From NCBI GenBank assembly GCA_003573635.1, contig QUTJ01031700.1, positions 1 through 15,314 of the forward strand: DNA of 15,314 bases, given 5' to 3'. The notes beneath the pieces are model-generated. The model ran no database searches and was not told the origin of the DNA. It worked only from the letters and a program-made list of their open reading frames with translations. The position numbers and the translations under genes were made by a program. The DNA is from Goniomonas avonlea. Taxonomy: Eukaryota; Cryptophyceae; Goniomonadida; Goniomonadaceae. Position 1 is the stretch's first letter. Every line of letters starts with the position of its first letter. Shown piece by piece: positions 1-9,071 of the stretch.

Positions 1-75
1 TCAATCCTGGACCAATCCGCCAAAAAAAACACTATCTATGGCCATTCGAAAAATGACCCATCGTACTGAAAATGT

Positions 76-109
76 AGTACTAGTACGACATATGGAGTAC
101 TAGTACGAC
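76..109. repeat. Two copies of a palindromic 14-mer upstream of the PDZ/armadillo gene
   Basis: AGTACTAGTACGAC occurs at 76-89 and again at 96-109, exactly 20 bp apart. Each copy contains the perfect palindrome GTACTAGTAC. The pair lies about 150 bp before the predicted start codon at 255. It could be a pair of transcription-factor sites or just a small tandem duplication like others in this window. Nothing else recognisable is seen in 1-254. Confidence 0.6.
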
Positions 110-254
110 GCTCGACTAGGAGGCACTAGTAGTACTGTTATCGATTAAGTGTCGGTTCATAAGTCGAATAATAGGGACGCTGCTCAGAGACCACAAATTT
201 GTTTGACCCTGTCAACCGAAAAAACAAAGAATCTCTCAAACAAGCTTCGGGTGA

Positions 255-3200
255 ATGAATGCGTACTCCGCCGCCCAGCCGGCGTACCCCAATGCCGGGT
301 CGATGTATGGGGCACCGCCTGGTCCTCCAATGTCGCAGCGTCCGTACGATTATGCCCCCCCGAGTGTTCATGGTGTAGACGCTTCACGATTTGTTGAGCC
401 CACCGCAAGTGAGAATTGATGTTCCGGAAATGGCAATTTTTGAAAAAATTCGCAGACCAAGCGGGCGTCGGAATCTATTTTCAAGAAGAGAAAGACCATC
501 CAGGCCAGGTGGTTGTGAATCATCTTATCCGGGGAGCGGCAGCCGGTGTGTGGTCTTCCATTGTGCTCCGTATTCTCATTCCGCCATGCAGAGCGTTCAG
601 GCCGCATTCGACCAGGAGACAGGATTATTTCGATCCAAGGGCACGATGTCCAAGGGAAGCATGTTGGGGTGAGTTTCTTTTCTTTGATTTAATTTCTGAG
701 TTGAATGCCGTAGGAGCTGCGTGATCTTATTGTTGGGCCCGTTGGAAGTCAGGTTGCTCTGACTTTCATGTCGCCTACGACGGGTTTGTACTCTGCGGAT
801 CTCGTGCGTGGAACCCCTGAATATTTTGCGGGAGCACCTTTACCTTTTCATGGTGCTGCACCAGCTCCCCCGGTGCCAGCGCCCGCACCTCAGCACTCCC
901 CACAAGGAATCCCGGAACTTGAGGTTCGGTGTCGGTTGACCGGGTCCTATGCTGATCTCGTGATTGCGCAGGTGCTGCGGAAAACAGTAGCAGATCAAGC
1001 AGCACAAATTGCGGACTTGGATCGCCGAAGGCAGAGCGCTGAGGCGGCGGCAGCAGCAGCAAGATCTCCAGATCCTGTGAGTGCTCGCGAATCGATCTGC
1101 GGCCGTCACTGACTCTGGTTCGTAGCGGGCGGTGCCCATGGATGATCAAATGAGGAGGCGGCTCGACGATGAGCGGATAGGTTGGGAGGAAGCTCTAAGA
1201 AAAGAGATTCAGAAGCGCAGGATGGAAGAAAAACGTCGGCAGGAGGTACGCGCGCTCACATGGTGTCTTTTGCCCACACCCAACAACAGGCTGAACATCG
1301 AGAAGCTGCGTTGCAAGACCAGCTGGCTCGTGCTCGCCAATCCCCTCCACCGCCACCAGGGCCCAGCGCCGCGCAAAGTGCCGCGGCGTCAGCGGAGGTT
1401 AGGCGCCTGGAAGAGGCCCTCAGGGTGCGTAGTCTCTGGTCGTGCCATTGTGCGCGGACCTCCCTCATCACGCAAGCTTGAGCCCTGTGTAGTTGTACCC
1501 ATTGCCAACTAATCGCAGGAGTGTGAAAGCAAACGGGCGTCGGAGGAGTCAAGGCGCCGAGAGGCAGAGGCACGGGAAAAGAAACTTGTCGAAGAGCTTA
1601 AGCGCAGAATGGCACAGGTGCTCAAGCTCGCTTGATAGTTGGAGCACGAGAAGTTTTCTTACCATCGTGATTTGCCCTTCACTTGACTCAGTGGGGATCG
1701 CCACTGGGCATACGAGACTGATCTAGTCGACGCTAGATTTCACAATTCATTTGGTTTTGGTTCCGTTTCTCTAATCAGCAGCCATGCCGGTTCGGCTGAC
1801 ACCAAGCGGCGCAGGACCTGCCTGGAGCACACGCTCCAGCCTCCACAGGCGGCCCCCGAGAAGTCGAAGGCGACCTGGCCATTCGCGAGATCGCGCGGCT
1901 GAGCGTGCTGGCGTTGCCGCACGTGATCTCTCACCTGCAGGGCCTCCTGGCGAACCAGGAACAGTTCAGAATGAATATGGCTGCGACAGCAATAATGGCG
2001 ACTGCTCTGGAAGGGCTAGGGCACCGATCCCTGGCTGCTATTCCCCAGGTACGAGGGGCTGGTGTGCGCGTTTGTTAGTTGGATGTGCAAGAGAATGTCT
2101 GGGGCTTAGGAACGATCGTACTCTGGCTTAGGAACGATCGTACTCTGTGTGACAGTTTGCAAGTGGCATCAATCCGAACACCCCAACGCTGACACGACTG
2201 GCCAGGCTGTCCCACAAATGCTGACACTCCTGGACGCCTCACGTGTTGTGACTGTGCGGGAGGCAGCGTTTGCACTAGCGCTTACTTCGATGGAGCCACA
2301 GGGCCGCCGAATGATTCTCAAAGTGAATAATGTGAGTTGCTGACCCGCCTCCTCGTCATGGATGTTTGTTCCTGTTGGTGTTGTGAAGATGCAGCACACC
2401 AACGAGGCACATTGGGCCCCGTGTCGTGCTCTGTTGTGTGTGCCGTCGTCTCGTGCCGTGCTGTGTCTCGTGCTGTGTCTCGTCTCGTGCCGTGTTGTGT
2501 CTTGTCTCGTGCCGTGCTGTGTCTTGTCTCGTGCCATGTTGTGTCCCGTCTAGTCTCGTCTCGTGCCGTGTCTCATCTCGTCTTGTCTCGTCTCGTGCCG
2601 TGTTGTGTCTCGTCTTGTCTCGTCTCGTGCCGTGTTGTGTCTCGTCTCGTCTCGTGTCATCGTTGCCGTATGCAAGATGTTTGTCTGCGTTCCTGACAAA
2701 AACAACAGGTTATTCCAAAGTTGCAAGAGTTGGTAGCTTCAGAGGATGCTGAGGTTAAACGGTGCGCTGTTGTTTCTCGTGGGACTTCTTGTTCTTGTGA
2801 TGCCATGCGTGGGGGTCCCGTCCTGGTGAGACATCCTGATCTCGTGGACGGTTTCCTGGTCGACGATTGCATCAACTATCCGCTGGCTCGAAGGCATCCA
2901 CAGTCAACGAGCAGCCGGAGCGAGGCCTGACGAGCGCGCAGGTATGCGACACTCGCGCTGGGCAACATGGCCATGGACGCCCCCGGCCGGCAATCCATGC
3001 TCTCGACACCCAACGCACTGCACAACCTGGGAGCCCTCCTCCTGTCACCAGATGTCGAAACTGCTCGGAACACCTGCCTGGCCCTGGGTAACCTCGCCAT
3101 GGAGGAGGCGGGGCGTCGAGCGCTGCACGCAGCTCCAGGACTGATTCGAAAGATTACGGCGTGCGTTGCCGTTGTTTTGCTTGGTCATGATGCTTTGGTC

Positions 3201-3877
3201 TGGCTGCGGCTGTTTCCCCGCTGATTTTGTGCCGCTGCTGCCGTCACGTGACATAAGTTTGAGCGCATCGAATCGGTGGTTGACCTGGACCGAACAGGCT
3301 GCTGCGGTGTCAAGACAGACAAACTGCGCGATTTGCCTCAGGAGCGATCCGCAACATTGCTGTGGAACCAGAGGTGTGTGGCAACGCCGTGGTGTGTGCG
3401 TGCAGCATGGCATTTGGTCTGCTACCGCAGCGAACCGCAGATCGCTCTCTCTCACACACACACACTCGCCCTCACTCTCTCCACATTTTGTCTCTGCGCG
3501 ATCTTGTCGAGGAAATGAGAGAAGCGAGAGAGAGTGTGTGAGTTGGAGCGCAGATATATTTTGACGCATTGCCATTGTCTTTCTGGCTGCGCACGTCTGT
3601 GCGCGAGAGGCATCGTCCTGACTGAGGTGCCGAGCAGGGGCGGCAGGAGATCATGCAGGACCCGGACGTGCTCCGCAACTTGGACGAGCTCACCCGATCA
3701 AAGGACGGGCCCACCGCAAACTTTGCCGCGTCTGCTCTCAAAAACCTCCGCCTAGCACATCAACCAGGGGTGAGCCCACAGGCTGTCGTTTCCCACGCAC
3801 CGCGCTCGATACCGCAGTCGTCGTCCGGCCACCACAGTACCGGTGGCACTGGATCGCCCCAGCCTATATACTGGTGA
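255..3877 (+). CDS. PDZ, coiled-coil and armadillo-repeat protein, 13 exons
   Basis: Predicted scaffold protein of about 661 residues. Exons: 255-408, 456-545, 592-668, 714-1076, 1126-1245, 1290-1424, 1519-1617, 1815-2048, 2206-2331, 2709-2761, 2942-3160, 3298-3373, 3638-3877; all junction phases agree and the total is 1986 nt. The first ~50 residues are Pro/Tyr/Gly-rich. A PDZ domain covers about residues 52-147: carboxylate loop GVGIYF, then SGRIRPGDRIISIQG, ELRDLIVGPVGSQVALTF and LVRG. A Pro/Ala linker leads to a charged coiled coil (about 190-346). Six armadillo repeats follow (about 350-620), seen in RYATLALGNMAM, NTCLALGNLAM and SGAIRNIAVEPEGRQ. Exon 9 is exactly one 42-codon repeat. 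PDZ domains usually bind C-terminal peptides and armadillo arrays bind extended peptides, so an adaptor role is inferred; no partner is evident. The 3' end is uncertain: the last exon contains a possible donor at 3770 and may splice to 4006 or 4036. A 48-nt in-frame segment (924-971) could be an extra intron. Confidence 0.82.
2104..2147. repeat. 22-bp perfect tandem duplication inside an intron
   Basis: The unit GCTTAGGAACGATCGTACTC plus TG occurs at 2104-2125 and 2126-2147 without a mismatch. It contains the palindrome CGATCG. It lies in the 157-nt intron 2049-2205 of the PDZ/armadillo gene and accounts for part of that intron's length. No coding role is seen. Confidence 0.9.
2427..2660. repeat. 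Degenerate CTCGT/GTGCCGTGTTGTGT simple-repeat tract in an intron
   Basis: About 230 bp are built almost entirely of interleaved short words CTCGT, GTGCCGTG, TTGTGTC and GTCTCGT on the plus strand, giving strong pyrimidine/purine strand asymmetry. Open frames across it are low-complexity Cys/Val/Ser/Arg artefacts. It lies within intron 2332-2708 (377 nt) of the PDZ/armadillo gene, which starts with GTGAGT and ends with AACAACAG. Confidence 0.9.
3443..3542. repeat. CT/CA and GA/GT microsatellite pair in an intron
   Basis: A CTCTCTCTCACACACACACA tract near 3445-3465 and a CT-rich stretch to 3482 are followed by GAGAGAGAGTGTGTGAG near 3526-3542. CTCACACAC and GTGTGTGAG are complementary and could form a hairpin across about 80 nt. 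The tract lies in intron 3374-3637 of the PDZ/armadillo gene. Confidence 0.75.
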
Positions 3878-4406
3878 CGATCCCCACTGTAAAATTGGGT
3901 TGTCCATCGACTGGTGAGAGGGCGCCGGTGTCGGCTGTGGAATGAATTCGTTAAGCGGTCAACTTTAGACTAACGCCCGTCCCTCGCGTGTACTGTTTGC
4001 TGCAGGCACGGATTCACCGATATTGTTCCACACAGGTAGCAGGAGGGCCCCGACCAACGTCAACATCATCCCCGCCCGATAGCGGAGCGCCGCCACCACC
4101 TTCGCGGACCGACAGTCTCCGGAGCCGTGACGTGTGCTGGGGGCTGGGCCGCGTGTCTGATAATAAGTAAATCAATTCACCTCTCTAACGCTGTTTTTCC
4201 TCTCGGTGAGCTGGGCGCCAACGACACCCCTCGGTGCTGCCGAACCGGCACACCTTGCACTGTCTGCCGGTTCCAATGTGCTTGGAGTGGAAACAAGGAA
4301 GGGTTCGACCCAGTTATTCAATGGCTCGCACAACACAAAATGACAGGAATGGGAGCGACTGCATTGCACATATTTACAGATAATTTACAACTCAGGGGCA
4401 TCGCAA
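3878..4406. other. Intergenic region between convergent genes, with a possible alternative last exon
   Basis: This separates the PDZ/armadillo stop at 3877 from the end of the minus-strand gene at 4407. A good 3' splice site ends at 4005 (TAAC branch-like motif, pyrimidines, then TGCAG). It opens a frame to 4170 in the phase of the donor GTGAGC at 3770, giving a Pro/Ser/Thr-rich tail; acceptance at 4035 would also fit. From a second donor at 3874, entry at 4006 gives a 10-residue tail ending at 4039. I cannot choose between these and the read-through stop at 3877. Nothing recognisable is seen in 4171-4406. Confidence 0.4.
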
Positions 4407-6141
4407 TCAAGCACTGGTTGCTGCTGTGCTCATGACCCCTGGCCATTTAGCGCTGGGTAACGGAGCGTCAACAGCGGCGACAACCTCAGGACTAACATCA
4501 CCGTGGAGTTGGCCGTCTTGGTTGAGAGTGGAGGACTGCCGTTGGAGCTGAGAGATTTGGAGGCGAGCGAGAGCCTGTGCCGTGAGATGGTCAGGACACG
4601 CCCCGTGTACAGAGTGTGGTAGAGAGAGAGACAGAGACACAGAGACAGAGACAGAGAGACAGAGAGACAGAGACAGAGACAGAGACCAAGAGAGACAGGG
4701 ACAGAGACAGAGACAGAGGGTGGGGGGAGTTCAAGCCACGCGGGTCCGGTGGGTTCGTGCGTATGGCCCGGACCTGGGAGGCAGCCGTCTCAGCGCTCTC
4801 AACGTGACATACAAACAAACAAGCAAATACACTAACAAGGAAGCAAGCAAACAAACGGGGGGGCGCACAAGCTCACGAGCAGTGTCAGCGACCTTAGCCC
4901 TCTCTCGGCGCAAGGCAGTCTCCGCAAGTTTGACCGAGGCCTCGTGCATTGACACAAGCAGTGCTGCCTGTCGCATTTGCTCCGCCGCCGCCTTCTCATA
5001 CATCCCTCGTTGTTCCTGGGACCCGGATGTGAGTTAACCAAACACCGGCATCGACAAGAACGCACCTCCAATAGTGCGAGCTGAGCCTCAGCAAGTGACG
5101 CTCGCTCGCTGTCGCTCAGACCCGCCAGGCGGGACGACGAGGACGCGGTGGTGTCCTGAGAATCCCGAGCAGAGAATTTGGTGTTGCTGGAATCAGTCTG
5201 CTTCCACCGCAGAGATGGGCGTACCCCGGTCTTGGCCGCCAACGCACTGTGGGCTAATGACAGCTGTGTCTGATAAGGGGTGAGCGCCTGTGTGGCGGTG
5301 AGGCGGACACACACCTCCAGTTGGCAGACTCTAGCATGTGAGGACTGCATAGTGGGCACCAGACCCAATCTGTGGCCATAAGGAGAAAAGGTCGACTTTG
5401 CCGTGGTGAGCTCTTCCAGCTTCTCCTGCGAAGAGTCAATGATTGCGGCAGCACACGCTCGTCAAGGACCTGCAAGACGATGCATCCCGAGCAAGGCGTG
5501 GTATCTCGACCAAGGCGTTTGATTTTGAAAGGCGGTGAAGGGTTTTGGGTCTCACTGGGCGTGTCCGCAGACGAACTTGAATCTGGATGGCCAGATCAGG
5601 CAAGAACTCAAGAAGTGCACATAATTCAAACCTGAGGTGTTTAATTTATCCTCAAAGTTCACACGTGCGTCGAGAGGCTTTGCAGCCTGAACAAACTGGT
5701 TGGAAGGCAGCTTCCACAAGACGGTGTCTTCCCCCGCAACAACAGTACAATTGACCGGACGGTCTGTAAGGCTGCACGGTGTCACTCGACAATCGGAACA
5801 GAGAAAAATAGCGCGTACAGAGACTGCCATCCAATTCCCGTCCCAGGGGATAGCTTGATCGAGTGCTTGTTTACCCCGCCTGAGGACAATTGATCACAGC
5901 TACCCTTGGTCAGGAGAAAATACGCGTCGGCAACCACTCCTGCTTGCAACACCACATCGCCTTTCCTGGGTTGAACCATTTGGAACCCATCAAGCAGTGC
6001 CTCAAGTTCATGAGGTTGACTGAGGACCGAAAAATTCTTGTCTGCTTTGAGAAACTGAAGAAGCTGCGCCCGCTGCCATTTGTGGTTTATGCCAGAACGA
6101 TTATTCATGGAACAGGGTGACAACGGTCGCTGGACGCTCAT
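4407..6141 (-). CDS. Cyclic-nucleotide-binding-fold and coiled-coil protein, about six exons
   Basis: Predicted protein of about 382 residues. Exons, minus strand: 6141-5819, 5771-5697, 5631-5556, 5425-5066, 5015-4869, 4574-4407 (1149 nt). Residues 22-135 look like one cNMP-binding domain: LLQFLKADKNFSVLS and the hydrophobic helix, then PRKGDVVLQAG, ADAYFLLTKG, the phosphate-cassette equivalent GIGWQSLLTDRPVNCTVVAG, and TVLWKLPSNQF. The rest is Ser/Gln/Ala-rich with strong coiled coil, e.g. MYEKAAAEQMRQAALL and KLAETALRRERAKV. The cassette lacks the conserved Glu and Arg, so ligand binding is doubtful. The second junction (donor GTTTGT at 5696) is the weakest; an alternative is donor 5681 near GCACGT with acceptance before TTCTTGCC. 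A 24-nt extra exon at 4797-4774 would add eight residues in frame. The start could be 6141 or 6108. It is divergent from the TMEM128-like gene and convergent with the PDZ/armadillo gene. Confidence 0.72.
4619..4720. repeat. AGAGAC hexanucleotide microsatellite in an intron
   Basis: About 100 bp of AGAGAC/AGAC units, read as TCTCTG on the minus strand. It lies in the last intron (4868-4575) of the cNMP-fold gene, a 294-nt intron that also has a GTTTGTTTGCTTG tract near 4809-4855. Charged and serine-leucine frames across it are artefacts of the repeat. Confidence 0.92.
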
Positions 6142-6448
6142 GACGGTGACTTGTAAGAGCACATCGAACGCGCCCCACGAGTCCGTCAAATCGGGAGCGG
6201 GCCAATTCAGGCGCCATGCCAAATACGGCAACCACAAAGCCCACCAAATTTGGGCTTGGGGTTGCAGAGGCTCATTTGTGGCTGTGCGACGGGCTGCTCC
6301 CAGATTTAGTTGGATATGCAACCCAAAGACGCTCACGGAAAAATACATACGATGCTCACGGAAAAATACATACGAGGTGACATCGTCCGATCATGACTCC
6401 GATGATCGTCGGGCTCTAACTTCGAGTCCAAAGGACTCAGTTCAAGAC
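6142..6448. promoter_or_regulatory. Shared upstream region of two divergent genes
   Basis: About 307 bp lie between the predicted minus-strand start at 6141 and the plus-strand start at 6449, so both 5' regions and probably a bidirectional promoter fall here. Frames stay open on both strands across much of it, so an additional upstream exon on either side is possible. A short out-of-frame ATG reading frame starts at 6394 on the plus strand. No TATA-like element is convincing. Confidence 0.5.
6331..6375. repeat. 23-bp tandem duplication in the divergent promoter region
   Basis: GCTCACGGAAAAATACATAC plus GAT occurs at 6331-6353 and again from 6354, identical for 22 bp. It sits in the presumed shared promoter of the cNMP-fold and TMEM128-like genes, about 75 bp before the plus-strand start codon. 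Confidence 0.9.
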
Positions 6449-7042
6449 ATGTTGCGAGAGGCTGCTGAACGGCACGAAGCCGCCGCGCGTGGATCATACT
6501 CGCGCGTGAATACCGAAGACCGTGATGGTCCTCGACGCCAAATGACAGAGAATGAATTTTTGCAACAACAGAGACGAAGGAAGAGGGACAAGGTCAAGGA
6601 CATGTTCGAGACAATTTGTTGGTTTATCGCAGGAGCCGCTGTGTTGTACGGCACAGATTTTATCAAAGTGATCACAAGCGACCCAAGAGTTAACAGGTGC
6701 ATACTGCCTCCAGCCTTTTCCGCCGGGTGTGGTCTTGCTTCTAAGTCCTCTCCAGGCCTGTTTTCAACTTGGGCCTGGGCATAATGTGCATTGAGCTTGG
6801 AATCTTCTTCTACTTAATTGTGTTTCTGAGACTTCGAGGCGAGACCAGGACAGACTATGACAAAGTTTGCCCTCGGGTCATTTATGCAGCAACAGTGTTG
6901 GGCATTGGGCTGTTCCTCTGGTCAGTGCGTTGTGTTTGTGATGGCTCGACTCACCCCCTTGCAGTTTACTGCTTGGATTGTGGCCTGTCTGGCACTGGTT
7001 TACTCCGTTTATTTTGGGCATTCTATTTATGTTTTTTCTTGA
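6449..7042 (+). CDS. TMEM128: TMEM128-family four-helix membrane protein
   Basis: Predicted 164-residue integral membrane protein; vertebrate TMEM128 is of very similar length. Exons 6449-6696, 6756-6924 and 6965-7042 join in phase (495 nt). The N-terminal ~55 residues are charged and soluble (LQQQRRRKRDKVKDMFE). Four hydrophobic segments follow: WFIAGAAVLYGTDFIKVI, FNLGLGIMCIELGIFFYLIV, VIYAATVLGIGLFLWSFTAW and VACLALVYSVYFGHSIYVF. The pattern of WF..A..V.Y..DF.K, an FYLIVFL-like second helix, a YD-containing loop with a conserved Pro, and the closing helices matches TMEM128 from memory; an alignment was not run. The molecular function of the family is poorly known; an endomembrane location is inferred. 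The start at 6449 is the first in-frame ATG after the divergent gene; an upstream exon is not excluded. The second intron is only 40 nt, with donor GTGCGT. Confidence 0.78.
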
Positions 7043-7466
7043 GACGCTTCAGTTCGTTTGAGGCTCGTTCAAGCACCCTTACATTCCTTTCGGTTTGCAG
7101 ATGGGCGTGCGGTGATTCCGCATCGCAAAAATTACGCAGAGCAACCTTGAATATATTACAATGGGTTGGGATTATGTCTATGTGCCATTGCCGAGATGCG
7201 AACCCACATCTCCCCCGCTTAATGCAAGATCCCAAAAAGGCTGCCCAAGCCTGTGAGTCTGCTGAGTCTGTCATGTTCTGCGCGCAGCAATACAGCTCGG
7301 CAATACGCGAGATATCTGTGATCAACTTACCACTCCTCTGATAATAAGGTCTTGCAACTCGATTCGTCGCCGCTTAGGTAATGAACTCCAGAAAGAGCAC
7401 TCCTCCGAACGCGCTTCGAGATACATCTGGCATACACAAGATCTCTACTGTGCCTAATCTAAACGG
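7043..7466. other. Intergenic region between convergent gene ends
   Basis: About 424 bp between the TMEM128-like stop and the stop of the minus-strand tandem-domain gene. A 9-bp inverted repeat, ATTGCCGAG at 7187-7195 and CTCGGCAAT at 7296-7304, flanks a segment, but no tRNA fold fits. Open frames on both strands lack any domain pattern. I see no gene here. Confidence 0.6.
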
Positions 7467-8892
7467 TTAACAGTGATTCGTCGAGTTCTCGCCCGCGTCG
7501 GGCGAAGGCATGGGGGTGGAGGGCATCACAGGCAACAAATCTCTGGGTGGCCGGCCTGCGTCTTAACTCAATTTTCACGGAAATCGAAAACATGCAGGCG
7601 ACCAAACAAAACAGGACCAAAAAAACGACAAGAGGATCAAAGACTCAAAGACTCACCCGGCGGGCGCTCTTTGATCTTTGGAGTCGGTTGCCGCTCACGC
7701 TCGGAGTCGAGGTGCTTGATGCTGTCAGTGGCGTCAGTGTGGCCCTTGGCAAGTGGAACAGAAGAGTGGAGAAGCAAACTCAAGGGAACACACCAGTCGA
7801 CCAGTTCCTCACGGGAAGGGACACCACGGCACTCAATTCCGCGCTCCACCGCCAGCCGAAGAAGCTCGGAGAAGTCGAGCTTTTCCCAATCTCGCTCCAG
7901 AGCTTTGACCTTTCGAACCCGCCGTCTGCTCATCGAAGTGAGCACAGGTCCGCAAGTTTGTTCACCACTACCTTGAGTGCTTGTCAAAGTACAACACATT
8001 GTCGTACTCTGTGCCCCCGACACTTTTCACCCGCCCGTACTCTAAAACTGTCGCAGAAAAGACGTTGACTTTGCCTGACAACGAACGCGTGAGAACACAA
8101 AAACACAACGAAGAGGTGTACCGTTCCCATCTTCAAGATGAAGGCGAATATTGCCAAGTTTGTTGCAGCCCCTCCTCTGAAGAATGGGGGGGGAGACTTC
8201 CGGGAATGGTTCGCTCGGATCATGATCTTCGTTGCACGGATACACATTCAGATAGTGTGACATGTCACCGCGATTGCTCTGCCGTTTGATGAGCCATACC
8301 AGGAATCATAGGTGGTCAACTGTACCTGTACATCAATTCGTGACACCCACGGAAGCGACTCAAGTTCTTCCAATAACACCAGCTCTTGGAAATCTGCGTC
8401 ATAGTACTGCAGCTGAACATCTCCAGATACCTGCAGCTTATCCTCGAGCGCCAACCTGGGGTGGAATCAACAGAGATGTTGTTTTTTTATTTCAGCGCGT
8501 GAGTAGTACCTCAAAATCTCTGCATCGAAAGTGTGTGGAACATCAAGCAGCAGCTTCCCATCCTGGAAGATCTTCTTTGGCGGAACGTCTGTGACATGGG
8601 AAGACTCGCAACGCTGGTGCAACGCAAATAGATTGATGATTTGTCGTTGTTGACGGTCGATGTGAGCGCGCCCCTTCGTTGGCACCTCCTCGAGCGTCTC
8701 AACCAGAACCAACTCTTGGAAAGTGTCATCAAAAAACTGCAGTTGCGCAAACCCACGCAGCCCAAGGGCCGTTGAAAGATTGGTCCTTAGATCTTCCAAA
8801 TCAGTTGCCGTGACTTGCACAGTGGTGTCGACCCCTTTCCCACCCGCCGCGCCACATAGCGCGAACTCATAGTTCATTGCAGGCCGCTGCAT
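7467..8892 (-). CDS. Unrecognised protein with two tandem copies of a roughly 55-residue domain, seven exons
   Basis: Predicted 352-residue protein (347 from the second ATG at 8877). Exons, minus strand: 8892-8510, 8455-8326, 8278-8122, 8074-7972, 7925-7794, 7721-7657, 7555-7467 (1059 nt, all phases consistent; four of six introns are 46-54 nt). Residues about 25-78 and 114-169 are copies of one domain: AQLQFFDDTFQELVLVETLE and VQLQYYDADFQELVLLEELE, each preceded by a helix and followed by a Pro and a short strand. The pattern suggests a small beta-grasp-like (ubiquitin/PB1-like) fold, which is inference. Next comes a strand-rich stretch (about 210-258, FSATVLEYGRVKSVGGTEYD, then NVLYFDKHSR) resembling a Tudor/SH3-like barrel, a basic patch RRRVRKVKALERDWEKL, and FSELLRLAVERGIECRG then SREELVDCIKHL, which resembles a SAP or MANF C-terminal helix-turn-helix. 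The C-terminus is Pro-rich and disordered. A 66-nt in-frame segment (8654-8589) may be another intron. It is divergent from the myosin gene. Confidence 0.75.
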
Positions 8893-9071
8893 CAGCGATT
8901 GAGGATAAGCAGGTTGACCACTGACCAGAAAAGTCGGGTTGTCACATTATTATTATTCATGTATGAACAGCGGACACACATGATTGAGGTTTTTTTGAGG
9001 AAATCGGTCCATAAGCAGATGCAAAACGTCAACATGGTGTCATATTTTTTTGAGAGTCACAGAAGCCCACG
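8893..9071. promoter_or_regulatory. Short shared upstream region of the tandem-domain and myosin genes
   Basis: Only 179 bp separate the two predicted start codons on opposite strands, so the promoters must be shared or overlapping. The segment is more A/T-rich than its surroundings, with ATTATTATTATTCATG near 8946-8961, a TTTTTTTGAGGAAA tract near 8991-9004 and ATATTTTTTTGAGAG near 9042-9056. TTTTTTTGAG recurs in these last two runs. No canonical TATA box is clear. Confidence 0.5.

Noticed and set aside
45-62. Similarity of TTCGAAAAATGACCCATCG at the window start to the right end of the candidate MITE
   Set aside because: The match is short, gapped and A-rich; not above chance by eye.
1784-2131. 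Separate gene starting at ATG 1784
   Set aside because: That frame is Arg/Pro-rich shadow; the armadillo helices are in another frame, which lacks an upstream start and joins in phase to the preceding exon.
2337-2752. Overlapping plus-strand Cys/Val/Ser-rich frames
   Set aside because: They translate a CTCGT/GTGCC simple-repeat tract inside an intron with good borders.
4582-5037. Plus-strand Arg/Asp/Glu-rich frame
   Set aside because: It is the AGAGAC microsatellite read as codons, antisense to the coiled-coil exons of the cNMP-fold gene.
5460-5557. Open extension of the cNMP-fold exon past 5556 (minus strand), ending near 5472
   Set aside because: It follows a good GTGAGA donor and cannot enter the next coiled-coil exon in frame, whereas a 130-nt intron 5555-5426 joins in phase 0.
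7187-7304. Possible minus-strand tRNA: GGGTTCGCATC near complementary ATTGCCGAG / CTCGGCAAT ends
   Set aside because: No T stem separates the TTCGCAT loop from the putative acceptor strand, position 58 would be C rather than A, no D-arm motif is present and the spacing (about 118 nt) does not fold as a tRNA.
6769-7341. Long read-through frame of 190 codons downstream of the TMEM128-like second exon
   Set aside because: It ignores the 40-nt intron; splicing gives the fourth hydrophobic helix and a stop at 7042, matching family length.
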